A stretch of 64,000 nt of DNA from Deroplatys truncata (lineage: Eukaryota > Arthropoda > Insecta > Mantodea > Mantidae): NCBI GenBank assembly GCA_030765065.1, contig CM060988.1, forward strand, positions 202,366,565 through 202,430,564, written 5' to 3'. Position numbers and translations under genes: made by a program. Position 1 is the first letter of the stretch. Every line of letters starts with the position of its first letter. Below, piece after piece: positions 22,370 through 32,479 of the stretch. A model generated the notes under the pieces. It saw only the letters and a list, made by a program, of their open reading frames with translations, had not been told where the DNA came from and did no database searches.

Positions 22370-22740
22370 TGTTCTGGCTTGAATCGAAACACCTCCTTCC
22401 CACGTGTGCACCTGCTGGACACCCCTCGACATCCCTTTGCAACCACGTGCAAGGGACAGAGGGAAGGTTCAATGCCCTCTCCCGGTTCAGGAAGAAGTTG
22501 GGCATGCGTGAGGGGGATTCCTTCCATTCAGTGGCGGACTAGTTCCTTATGGTCCACCAGCACCACATTAGAGCGATCATTAGTGTACAGTCCGCCACTG
22601 ACGGTCCCGGGGGTGGAAGTCCCATTGATTAGTTGCTTGATGCCACGTGGGGTGTTTGTGTAGGAACAACCCCGCCACATTCACCAGCTGATTGTGTGAG
22701 ACAGTGTTGCCGTAACGCCCAGGTGACTGTTTCACAAGTT
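22370..22740. other. GC-richer unassigned block around a short palindrome
   Basis: Distinctly GC-rich against its flanks. On the minus strand a frame runs from about 22676 to 22524 and ends VVLVDHKELVRH and a stop, but it crosses the palindrome at 22529-22600 and has no clear splice acceptor. I recognise no family. Confidence 0.3.
22529..22600. mobile_element. 72-bp palindromic remnant with hAT-like ends
   Basis: CAGTGGCGGACT at 22529-22540 is repeated perfectly inverted as AGTCCGCCACTG at 22589-22600. CAGTGGCG is a common start of hAT terminal repeats. No 8-bp target duplication is visible, so it may be a much-shortened hAT derivative or a chance palindrome. Confidence 0.45.
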
Positions 22741-22744
22741 TCGT

Positions 22745-23045
22745 GGCTAATGGTACACTTTGCACCCAAAAATTCAACACCGAGATCTCACCAGAAATGC
22801 CCGTTTTATGAGCAACATAACTATCTTCCAAAGATGCTTCAAGAAAAGTTGCCGATATATGGCTATAGCTTTTGATGAACATATTTCTATGACAAATAGC
22901 ATGTATATGTTGAATGTTGTGGTAATAGCCTGTGAAGACCTCTGGTACTTCAAATAGCTTTTTGTGGCAGCAGCCATTTCCATATATCCCTTGTTATTTT
23001 TAAAGCTGTTTCTCGCGGTGTGAAGGAAGCTTTTAAACATCTGAC
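22745..23045 (-). repeat. Repeat family X copy, shortened
   Basis: Minus blocks ttgcacccaaaaattcaaca, ccgagatctcaccagaaat, tcttccaaagatgcttcaag and cagccatttccatatatccc. The core is deleted. Confidence 0.6.
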
Positions 23046-23560
23046 CAGCAATGTGTAATCAACTATCTTATGCATTTAAAGAGATCTACATTTGTGTAGT
23101 ACGATATCGTCTAGCGCTTAACGTTTACCAGTTATGCAAGGTTATACAAAATTCCTTCCGAATTCACAGGCAATTTCCAGAAAATTTATGATAAACATTT
23201 TGTTTGTCATGTAAATATCTTTCATATATGTATTTTGATCAAAATCATTAGGGCCATGTTTTAGAAAATAACATTTTTTAATAATGTTCCATGTAAAGGG
23301 TAGTTTGGGGTGGAGGACTTTCTTGAAAATCTTCGTGTCGCATTTTTCAAAGATACTGAACCTCTATATTTGGTATTTATCCGAGTTTTCGTTTTTGGGT
23401 TATGCTGTTTACAGACACACACAGGGACATTTTTCTTAAAATGCTTTATTTGGATTCAGGGGCCTCAAAACATGCATTTCTGGCGAAATCTCGGTATTGA
23501 ATTTTTAGGTGGAATGCAAAACCTTCTCCACCTACCATGTGCGTGATACAGAAAGTGAAA
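23046..23560 (+). repeat. Repeat family X copy, 5'-truncated
   Basis: Plus blocks tttaaagagatctacattt, ccatgtaaagggtagtttgg, aatcttcgtgtcgcattttt, ctgtttacagacacacacag and gaaatctcggtattgaattt, then a decayed end hairpin. Confidence 0.7.
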
Positions 23561-23574
23561 GCTTTCTCTACCAA

Positions 23575-24105
23575 ACGCATACAAAATAATGTTGTAAACA
23601 TCACTCACAAAAATGGTGGAACTTCGGTGAAATTTTCAAACACTTTATAAACCAATAAAACAAAAATGTAATGTTTACGATCACATGCCTTTCTTACGAA
23701 AGCTTATTCTTCTATCTACTTCAAGTTTATCAGCATAAACGTTTGTAGAAATAGTTTTATTACACATTTCCTTGTAAGTTAAAAAAGAAAGAAAGCAATT
23801 GTATGCTTCAACAAGATCTCTTACGGTTTACCAATTATAAAAAGTCATTCAGAATGAAGGCTGTTTCCAGAGAGCTCAAGATATGACAATAGCTAAAACA
23901 TATGGTATTTTAAACAAAATCTTCGTGTCGTATCCTTGGAAGATGTTGAACTTAAATACCAAATTTGGTATTTAACTGACTTCGTTTTTGAGTTAGTTGT
24001 TCACACATGCAGACCATTCTAGAATGCGTTTTTACGTGTTATTTCCGGTGAAATCTCGATATAACATTTTTGGGTGGAATGTAACACCTTCTCTACCTAC
24101 CTAAA
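23575..24105 (+). repeat. Repeat family X copy, internally shortened
   Basis: 5' blocks (gatcacatgcctttcttac, tctacttcaagtttatcagc), a reduced core (aatcttcgtgtcgtatcctt) and the 3' end (gaaatctcgatataacattt, ccttctctacctacc). Confidence 0.65.
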
Positions 24106-24299
24106 AGCTAGAGTTTTTTAAAGTTGAAGTCACGCTAGTCACAGACAGTTTTGTCTTATAGTTTAAGTGTACAATATTTTAACATATTCGTGTATAAGGG
24201 ATTTAAAATATGCGAGCGTAGTTTCTTAAATTCGTAACACCATCTATAATTTTTTCTTTTTGCTGAATAATTCCAAAGGGTAACCAACCAATGTATTTT

Positions 24300-24770
24300 A
24301 CAGCGATTTTGTGTCTGCTTCCCAGAACGCGACTTGAACCCATCTCATTCGGTCTATATGAAACCACCTGGACCTAAAAAGATGTCAAATTTGGTCCAGC
24401 CTACACCACTTTGTCCAGTTTTTCAACTGACACTTCACTTCTTCACGCCTGACGGTTCACTTCACTCTGAAGTCGAACACAAGACCTCCACAATCCGTTG
24501 CTCAGTAGCATTCACCAATTTGCTCAATGACCGACTCACTTAAATTTCGCAACTTCGCACTCCAGTTGCAACTAACTCGACTACTCTCGACTGCCGCGAG
24601 AGCGCTCGCTTATATAAAGCTGTCCAATGTTCTGAAAAGCTCGAGAACAATCGAAGTATCCAGAACGGTCATGTTACGACTAGAAGACCTTCTCGGAATA
24701 TTTTACATCAGCTGGAAACCTTTCGGCGCCTCCCTGCGGCTCGTGTTGCGGCGGGTGGCTTCGTCACAGT
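24300..24770 (-). promoter_or_regulatory. Heat-shock-promoter-like segment
   Basis: Read on the minus strand, a run of HSF-type pentamers (GAA/TTC at plus 24630, 24634, 24645, 24653, 24663 and 24683; three of the gaps are multiples of ten bases) is followed by a TATA box (TTTATATAAG, plus 24610-24619). About 30 bp further is an initiator-like, CpG-rich stretch, then an A-rich leader with gtgagtcgg and aagtgaagtg. This is the order in insect hsp70 promoters. No HSP coding sequence follows to the left, so it is either an orphan promoter, a degenerate gene copy or part of a mobile element. Spacing of the pentamers is imperfect. Confidence 0.35.
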
Positions 24771-24779
24771 ATAAATAAA

Positions 24780-25520
24780 CAAAATCACACGACTTTCTCT
24801 AGCCTCTATCACATCTCTTCTACAAACGCTTGCTACAAAAAGTTTTATTTTTCTATCTACTTCATGTTAATCGAGATAAACGTTTGCAGAAACAATTGTC
24901 GTATTTCGTTGTAGGACAAAAGGAATACAGAAAAATGAAGTGATAGTCAGATGTTTAGAAAGGGGGTGGGTCGCTACGGTATATGGTGGCTTTGAAATTC
25001 CTTACTCTCTCCATGACATCGCGAGAAATAACTGAATAGTGACAGCAACTCAAAAAATGACAATGTATTTGAAAAACTCAAACCAATAACAACCAATATC
25101 TCGGAAATTCCTGGTGACACAAGTGTAGCTATTTGACATAAATTACTGTCTGTTTTAACGAGATGTGGCAAATTTTTCTGTATAATTCAGTACTACAACA
25201 TAATAGAAAATTCATTAAGAATTAAGGACTTCACAGACTTACTGATTTACGGCATTTTCTGGCAAAATAAAAAATTAACCAAAACTTTTGCAAGTAGGGA
25301 AAGGGTAACCTGGATGGAAGTTCTTGAAAATATTCTTGTCTCATTCTTGAAAGATGCTGAAGTTTAATACTAAGTTTGGCATGTATCCCACTTGTGGTTT
25401 TTCAATTATGCTGCTTACACACACATACCTTTTTTTAATTTTTTTTTCATTCAGGAAGCCTGATAATGGGTATTTCGGTTAAATCTCAATATCGAATACT
25501 TTCTCTATTTGGTGCCTGTA
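24780..25520 (+). mobile_element. Repeat family X, near full length
   Basis: From aaaatcacacgactttctct through ctacttcatgttaatcgaga, gcgagaaataactgaatagt, ccaataacaaccaatatctc and gggtaacctggatgg to aaatctcaatatcgaatact. It has the short acacacatacc CA site. The end hairpin is decayed. Confidence 0.65.
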
Positions 25521-26409
25521 CAGATAAGTGGTACAACAAGAATAGTTCCATTACTTTGAAATCTTAATATATGCATAAAAGTCAGTGTATGTTGCTGATA
25601 GGCTTGGATTTCGAATAAACTTGGCACAAGCAAAAATTACTGTGCAGCTTGGAATTGGAAACTCCGCCCCATTTCACACGATTAGTTATTTAATGTTATG
25701 TTATGTCATGTTTCTCAACGGCAATCTAATAGGTCGAACATTGTCTACATAACTGACGTCCTTAAACTCCCAACTGAGATAAACAGGAATCATCGTTACA
25801 AACTGTGCTATTTGTGGTTGTTTGACAGTGTTTTCTCTTTATAGTGTTCTGAGAGTTTCGTAAAGAATGGGAGGTTAGATAAATGAAATTAATTATATCG
25901 TCATTCGAGTACAAAAAGCTGCCCGTGCAACGTTGTGTAAACCAGCTGGTGTTATATGTATATTTCTTATTGACAACGTACAACACAAAGTGGCAGCATT
26001 ATAATTAAAACGTGCATTGTCCACTTACCGTGTAGGTAGTACCAGAGTTCGTCGCTAAAACACTAATTTGATTTGGTATTTCCACTTCCAAATTAATTCT
26101 CAATTATAGCGTTTCATTATATTCCTGACATGAGGGGCCCACTGCCAGTTCGACCATGAAATGTACAAGATTTTAATTATAAACATGCCATAACTAACAC
26201 ATGAATCTATCATTGGCTTATGCACTTTTTCACTCAGAAAGGTAAACTTGACTTGATAAATGATCATGTCGCAATATGTACATTACAAAATTAACTTATA
26301 ACATGGTCGCTAGTTTCAAGGTTGGTATAAGCGAACATGAGCATAGCTTTCTCTTGCAGTAGTCGATGTTTAGCGAACCTCGGTATTAAGCCATTAAAAC
26401 TGAATATTT
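25521..26409. other. Unassigned AT-rich sequence
   Basis: No repeat or gene recognised; likely single-copy intron or intergenic DNA. Confidence 0.4.
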
Positions 26410-26480
26410 TGCGCTACATTCACACTAGCCATTATTACATCTCTTGCACAAACTATTGTTAAAGTTGTTGTAATCTGAAT
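26410..26480 (+). repeat. Repeat family X 5'-end fragment
   Basis: cgctacattcacactagcc, acatctcttgcacaaacta, as at the start of the copy at 24780. Confidence 0.4.
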
Positions 26481-28016
26481 ACGGTATTTTTACTCCAACC
26501 AGCAGCAAAAGCTGAGCTCCGAGTTGCTTGGTAAATTCAAAATTACAACCAAAACTATTTTCGGTAAAAATGTTCCACCAGCGGTGCACTAGGGCCGTTG
26601 CACCCTGACCTGCAGTCGTCGAGGAGCTCACTGCTACCTCCTTTCACCCCGCCATCCTCTACGAGTGACTAAACCCTACACTTCACAACACTTATTCGGG
26701 CTGCCAACTTGCTTCGGGGCGGACTACAATACTGGTCTGTCTACCATAAGCGATAGAGAAGGTTCCCAGATGGCCACATTTTAAAAGAATAAAGGCGCTC
26801 AAAACATAATATTATTAGTTTACGAAACGCCAGACTACATAAAACCTTTGGCGACAAATAAAATAAAGCAGTTAAGTGGCTATTTTCAATATCACAACCA
26901 AGATGCAAACAACAGTTAAGACGAAAGAACGGTGGATACGCTCTATCGAGAGGGCTTACGTCTCTTTAATATCGCGGCAAGCAATACTGCACGTAAAACA
27001 TCCTATTTCAACCAAATAAAAAGCTACGGGGAGTAAACCCCAGAGGGTTAGTAAAGCTTTAAAGCGTTATAAACATTATAATATTTGAATTAGAAAAAAC
27101 AAAATGAAAACTTCACAGTGTTGGTCAAACATCGCGGTTTGGTTTTCATTTGTTTTCTTTCACATTCCATAGTTATTATAGGTACCGTTTTGTTGAAAAA
27201 ATACTAATGATTTGTAATATGCACTAAATGTTCGAATACAGCTATTGTGAAAGCATTAGGAGTCATTTTCAAGATCTAAGACAATTCAGAACTTAACGAT
27301 TTTAGAGCATGTCCATATTCAGTTGTTGGGGATTAAATCATAATGCTTGAGGCATCATTTGGCATTTTCCACAATATGGTTCTCTATCGGGCCAACTTTT
27401 TAATGCGATTACCTTAGAGAAAGTTTTCTAGGACATCCAACAACCCCATTATAACTCACAAGAAACTGACAATATTCCAAGACATTATCTGCAAAATGAT
27501 GTGTAAAGTATTCAAGAAAGAATGGTAGACATACTCCCAAAGTTTTGTAAAAATCAAAACTCACCGATTGCCCAAAATATGTTTTTGTTTCCTTATAACC
27601 TTAAACGTTATAATATTTATAATATTAAGTTATAACGTGACTTTTCACATATACATTGTGCAATACGTCTCTTCGGGATGGAATACTAAAAGTTAGTCTT
27701 GAGGACGGCCCAAAGACAAATGAAACGTTCGGCATGCCATGTTAAACCGAACCCTATAGGCAGGTATTGATTTTGATGGCATCTGAAGGGCGACTAGTTG
27801 AAACGTTACCACCGCCACCTAGCAAGAGCAAACACAAGCAGGGCTTGAACCCTGCTCCCTTCATTAATTGGCTTTAATTTACGTTACGGTTTCTGTGTGA
27901 CAACTAGATCTTTGAGAATAAAATAGACTGACTTAAATTAGCGAAACATCACATTACATTTATGTCGGAAGTGTACATTGTATTAAGTAAGAACATGACA
28001 GGCATGCTCCCCATGA
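26481..28016. other. Unassigned region with one tRNA-like box
   Basis: 26500-26760 is GC-richer but shows no domain. 26800-27770 is AT-rich. At 27835-27855 the minus strand reads GGGAGCAGGGTTCAAGCCCTG, a good B box, probably from a SINE whose A box is lost. Confidence 0.3.
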
Positions 28017-28020
28017 CCAC

Positions 28021-29049
28021 TGTGGCGGTTCGGAAACTTTAGATGCGCTTTCCTTCATTTGCTTCTTACAGTGCTCCAAAATAAACAACTTGAGATTTCT
28101 TCCGAAAATGAATATAATTGTATGTTGTGCAGTGATTAAATACTTTGGTTTAACACAAACCGAAATAAAAAGTAATTGGATTTCACTTCGGAACATTCTT
28201 CTTCATTTTCTATGGTGAAGAAACGCGGTCATTCTTCCATTTTTTTATGACGAACATGCAGTTACCGCTACGACTGAAGAAAATATCGCATGCTGTGTTA
28301 AATAGTAGAGGAATGAAGATACGTGAGCTTGCTGATATTACCAAGATGTCGTTAGATGTATCTGGAACATTTACATGTGAAAAAGCTCGGTGTGATCAGT
28401 GATATTTGTTAACATCTCATAGGTGTGCTTGGACATGTTCAGACTAACTCGACCGTGTTTTTGTGGCGTTGCATCCTGTTGACGAAACATAGATTCACTA
28501 CCACACACCAGCAGTCCGAACAAAGTAAGGAAGAGGTTGAAAGCGCTCCAAAGAAGGCTTCAGCAGGAAAGGTGATGGTAACTGTTTTCTGGGATGTGGT
28601 GTTGGTAGACTACCTAGAAAAGTACTATACAGCTTTGCTGGAGCAGTTAAAGGATGTTGGGAATTCCAAACACCCACATTTGTTAAAGAAGAAGGTTCTT
28701 TTCCACCAAGACAATTCACTGGCGCGCTCTTCTTCAATTCTGATTACAAAGTTGCATGGCTTGCGCTGCCACATGCACAAAATTCACCAGATTAGGCTCC
28801 CAGTGACTTTTTTCCATTCCCAAATCTGAAGAAATGGCTCATTGGACAGAAATTAATCTCAGATTTGAGATAATAAGTAACAAACTCTTATTTTGAGATA
28901 AGTCACTTTATACTAAAGTACAAAGAAGTTTCGGTATCATTTATCCAAGTGTTTAGAGATGAAAGTTGACTACGATGAGAAAAGAAAAAAAACTGAGTTA
29001 AAAACCTTGTTTTCTTTCTCAGGATGAGAACCTTCCGAACAACCCTAGT
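28021..29049 (+). mobile_element. Mariner-family transposon with degenerate transposase
   Basis: Transposase pieces appear in family order: YGEE (28213), AVTATTEENIA (28260-28290), MKIRELADITKMS (28314-28352), LEHLHVKKLG, then VDET*IHYHTP near 28475, SAPKKASAGKVMVTVFWD (28540-28595), LEKYYTALLEQL, KKKVLFHQDN (28685-28715) and SPD*APSDFFPFPNLKKWL (28785-28840). The three catalytic Asp of the DD34D triad (FWD, HQD, SPD) all survive, but stops and frameshifts kill the gene and a block between the DNA-binding and catalytic parts is deleted. The right end ttccgaacaaccctagta (29033-29050) is matched by an inverted gttcggaa at 28028-28035. The resulting length of about 1.03 kb equals a 1.3-kb mariner minus the deletion. 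Left boundary less certain. Confidence 0.85.
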
Positions 29050-29759
29050 AAGGCAGATTGTTATTATTAATGCATATATACAGGTATCTCCGTTCCCCCG
29101 CCACAAGAGGCCCCCACAACAATTGACAGCCCTTGTCCAATTCCTGGAATTCCTCCTGTGGCGACGGATTGCTGAATATCAATAATGAATGATAAACCGG
29201 GACACGCCATGCGCGATATGAAATCTTATTTTAACTTCTTCAGGATATTTGGTACAGTGGCATAGGACGACTTTCCTTACAAAGTTTGTTAATTGCGGAA
29301 TACTGTTGAGAAAGACTTGAATTGTCGAGCGAGATATCTCAGTGCCAACGCCGAAGCTCGCAAGAATCTGACTAGCGTTAGTGCAGCTTTCTCCAGGCAT
29401 CATCACGACTCCAGAGACGTGTAGGTCTGAATATAAACCTTGTTATGCATCTAAGCCCACCATGTCTGGCAAAAGCGAACTGTTCTTTTCCAGCTAGTAA
29501 ATGCAAACGAACGCCTCAAGATATCGAGACAAGACACGAGAAGTTAAAAGCGACAAAAAGGCATCATCTTTAATTAAACACCATACGAAATATTTAAACA
29601 AATGTTATTTAGAAATGCACAAATACTTTAAGACAGAATTGCTCGAAGCGCGAAGGCCAGTTGTATGGACCATGCTCAAATGTGAAGATTTCGATTGCAA
29701 TATCTTTGAGATAGGCGGCATTACCTGTGAACCTCTCGCTGGGAAACAAACGGTAACAC
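29050..29759. other. Unassigned sequence
   Basis: Moderately GC, mixed. Several short frames on both strands without recognisable domains or good splice sites. Confidence 0.35.
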
Positions 29760-30600
29760 ACATACATATTACTTTCTCTGCTACTTAACTGCAGCAAGTA
29801 TTGATTCCACCCAAACGTTGGATACCAAGTTCTTACCCTGAATCCAAAAATACCACTCTAGAGTGAACTGCATAACTCAAAAACGAAAAGTCGGTTAAAT
29901 ACCCAATTTAAACATTTTCCAAGGATTTTCAGGAAAATCTCCCTACACTTGGCTAACCTTTACATGGAAAGAATGTTCATTATCTTTGATTTCCCTCAAA
30001 AATGGGCATATCGATTTTGATTAAAATGCCAAATGTTTAAGATATTAATATCACTAATAAAATGTATATCTTGAGTTTTGGGGGCATAGTCTGCGGAGTC
30101 CTCTTATTCTTAATGACATTTATATCAGTGGTAAATCGTAAGAGATAGACAAAACCTTACTACACAAAAACTGTATATCTCGCTACAGCACACACTTTAT
30201 GTCATATGAATAGTTTAGTGGCGTTAACCATTTCCAAGGTATTCTTTGTTATTGGTTTGAGTTTTCAAACACTTCCAAGTGTTCTTTCTCCCCCTTCTTG
30301 TTGTCATGCAGAGACCATGGCATTTAAAAGCCATATATGGCGATCTGCTTTTTAAAAATCTGACTAACGCTTTAGCTTACGCCATTCTTTTTATGGCCAT
30401 AACGACATGTGTAATGAAAGTTTATCCCGATTAACAAGAAGTAGGTAGAAGAGTGATGTTTGAAGACGAAGAAAGGGAATAATTTTTATAGAAGAGGAGT
30501 AGAGACGATTTTTGAACGTTTGACTATCTCCTTCATCCATGTGTAAATGAAACATGAATAAGCATTCGCGAGAATAGTTTGTAGAATGCAATACATGAGA
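29760..30600 (-). mobile_element. Repeat family X, near full length
   Basis: From the 3' end tactttctctgctacttaac and ccacccaaacgttggatacc to 5'-end blocks (gattaacaagaagtaggtag, gagaatagtttgtag). Core gattttgattaaaatgccaa present. No ORF. Confidence 0.65.
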
Positions 30601-30830
30601 TTATGTGCTGTACTGTTTCTGAATGCTGGACACATTTTATGAGTAGTAGTGAACTGGTAATGGTGTGAGACGAAGTAGCACCCTTACTTTGTTCCGACGT
30701 TTTAACTTCACCCTTCTCTATCTGATGGGGACGTTACTCTTAGGGGGATGGAGATGTCAGTGGCGTATTACATAATGCTACAGGAATAAGTACTTGACCT
30801 GCTCTATCTACTTCTACTTCTATCTACCTG

Positions 30831-31205
30831 AGGATGGCTCAGGAGATTACGTCTGTGACCCGCATCGATCCCCGGCGACTGCCCACTATGGCTCATAGGT
30901 TTTTCGTGGTTTCCCCGGGTCGTCAGGCGAATGCTGGAGTGGTACACCCTGTACCCATCATTTTCCTTGTCATCTGTTTCAGGGTTGTAGGACCAGGCGA
31001 CGGTGGCTTGCGCTTTGTAAAACGTTTCTTCTCTGGCGTCGCTGCGGTACCGCTCAGTTAGATCTCTCCTCACCGAGGTTGGTCGCGGCGGCGGATGCGT
31101 TATATCTGGAAATGTTAGAGACCCCGTCCATGCTTGCGCCCGGATCTGGTCGCCAGAGGTCACGTTGAAAGCACAATGGGCCGACTGACCTGTCTGCGGT
31201 GCGCT
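30831..31205 (+). mobile_element. SINE1-like element, diverged
   Basis: Head ggatggctcaggagattacg with tctgtgacccgcat, then ggtttccccgggtcgtcagg and cgaatgctgga as in SINE1 at 6165. The B box is degenerate. The 3' half (ggcttgcgctttgtaaaac to gccccggtcc) differs from the 6165 copy, so this may be a distinct subfamily or composite. Confidence 0.7.
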
Positions 31206-31290
31206 GCCCCGGTCCTTTACCAGTAGAGATTTACACATTTCGTTGTAGGTATAAGAAGAAAACAGTAGGCTAGAGTGATATTATATTGGG
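31206..31290 (+). repeat. Repeat family X fragment
   Basis: tttacacatttcgttgtagg, tataagaagaaaacagtagg and ctagagtgata match the X 5' third. Confidence 0.5.
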
Positions 31291-31478
31291 TCCATAGTCA
31301 CAGTCTCCTGACTCCCATACTGCACCACATTTTAAAGGTTTACATTTATCCCGTTGCTGGAAGACGCTGGGCAATATACGGCGTGCATGAGACAGCATCA
31401 CCCTCAGTTTAGAATGACTATCAATAAAACAGAGCAGAATCGCGCTCTCAGGTCTCGGCTTCGATTCCTGTGGTGCTA

Positions 31479-32084
31479 CCCAAAACTTGCGGAAATGCTC
31501 AATAACTGCAAGTGTGTAGGTACATCGCTCCCAGCGCCTATTCCAAGCATTAAACGCCATCTGGGAAGTCCTTTTTGAGAGCTTCTCTTGCGATTTTGTT
31601 TACATTTCCTAAACTGTCTTAAATCCTGGAATTTCAACTTGATTAGGGAACAAGTGGTTTGCGCGGAGCTAAATCTGGTGAGTATACTGGTTGAGAAAGG
31701 TTGTCAGTTTGTTCTTTCTCCAGGAATTGTTGCGCGAAGAAAGCTTTGCATTATGTGATGAAGAAAGGAGTTGTGCGCCTCAAGAGCTCACTGCCACTCC
31801 AAATCCCTTCACTGCAATGCCAGTTGATGGCCGATGATCATGGTCTACAAATGCTTACTTTAACATTTGGTGCGTTTCTGCAGCAGTTTTCACGGCTTGA
31901 AACAAAACTTTACGCTGCTCACTCGCATCTGTCATTGTAAAATCGCAACAAAAGCAACACGCAACAATGGAAAGTCCGTCCACCCAGAACGCTCTCTCAC
32001 AAGAAATGCACGAAGTGTCACCTAGCGGCATTTTCTTTTACTACCACTCGGTCGCGTCACATACAAATTTCGGGAACTTTTGGG
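31479..32084 (-). mobile_element. Mariner deletion derivative, 606 bp, with TIRs and TA duplications
   Basis: Ends CCCAAAACTTGCGGAA (31479-31494) and, inverted at 32084, CCCAAAAGTTCCCGAA match at 13 of 16 bases, and each is flanked by TA (31477-31478, 32085-32086), the mariner target. On the minus strand the transposase starts at 31935 with MTDASEQRKVLFQAVKTAAE, the classic N-terminus. It then jumps to the catalytic C-terminus: FLEKEQ, VYSPDLAPRK near 31690 and FNAWNRRWERC near 31540. The middle (second helix-turn-helix, first catalytic Asp) is deleted and the rest carries stops and frameshifts. It is non-autonomous. The family differs from the mariner at 28021. Confidence 0.85.
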
Positions 32085-32189
32085 TAGCATGGCGAATTTT
32101 TCTGTCTCCTATTTCTTTATCATGTTTCAAGATCGAAGAATCAGGCGAGTGGACGGCTGGGGGAGGCGTATGGCAATAGAATTTGGTGT

Positions 32190-32478
32190 GTGAGGGCTCG
32201 TTTTTTAATGGTCACTCTTTAACTACTATGGTCCTTAGCGTCCCATTCTATATCGGGCGTGAAAGACCGAAAAGTTTGCTCAGAGGCCCCTTTATCAAGC
32301 TTGGGATTCTTTTACGTGCCGTAAATCCACGACACGAGACCAGCAGCTTTATTCCCCTTCCGAAGGAAGTCCTGCAAAGGAGTTTTACACTCGAAAAAAA
32401 TCCATCGCCCTCCGCCGGGTTTGAACCCGCAAAATCGGGAAATAGCATGGTACCACTGGACCACGGGGGACGATAGAG
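32190..32478 (-). mobile_element. SINE2 copy at the edge of the 101-bp array
   Basis: Minus-strand copy: tail complement aatggtcactctttaactac, body ccttccgaaggaagtcctgc, head with B box gtttgaacccgcaaaa near 32420 and cactggaccacgggggacga. It ends where the tandem array begins. Confidence 0.85.
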
Positions 32479-32479
32479 T

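Noticed and set aside
22299-22505. Minus-strand frame in the GC-rich block as a gene
   Set aside because: No recognisable domain, no splice sites, and the block holds a transposon-like palindrome.
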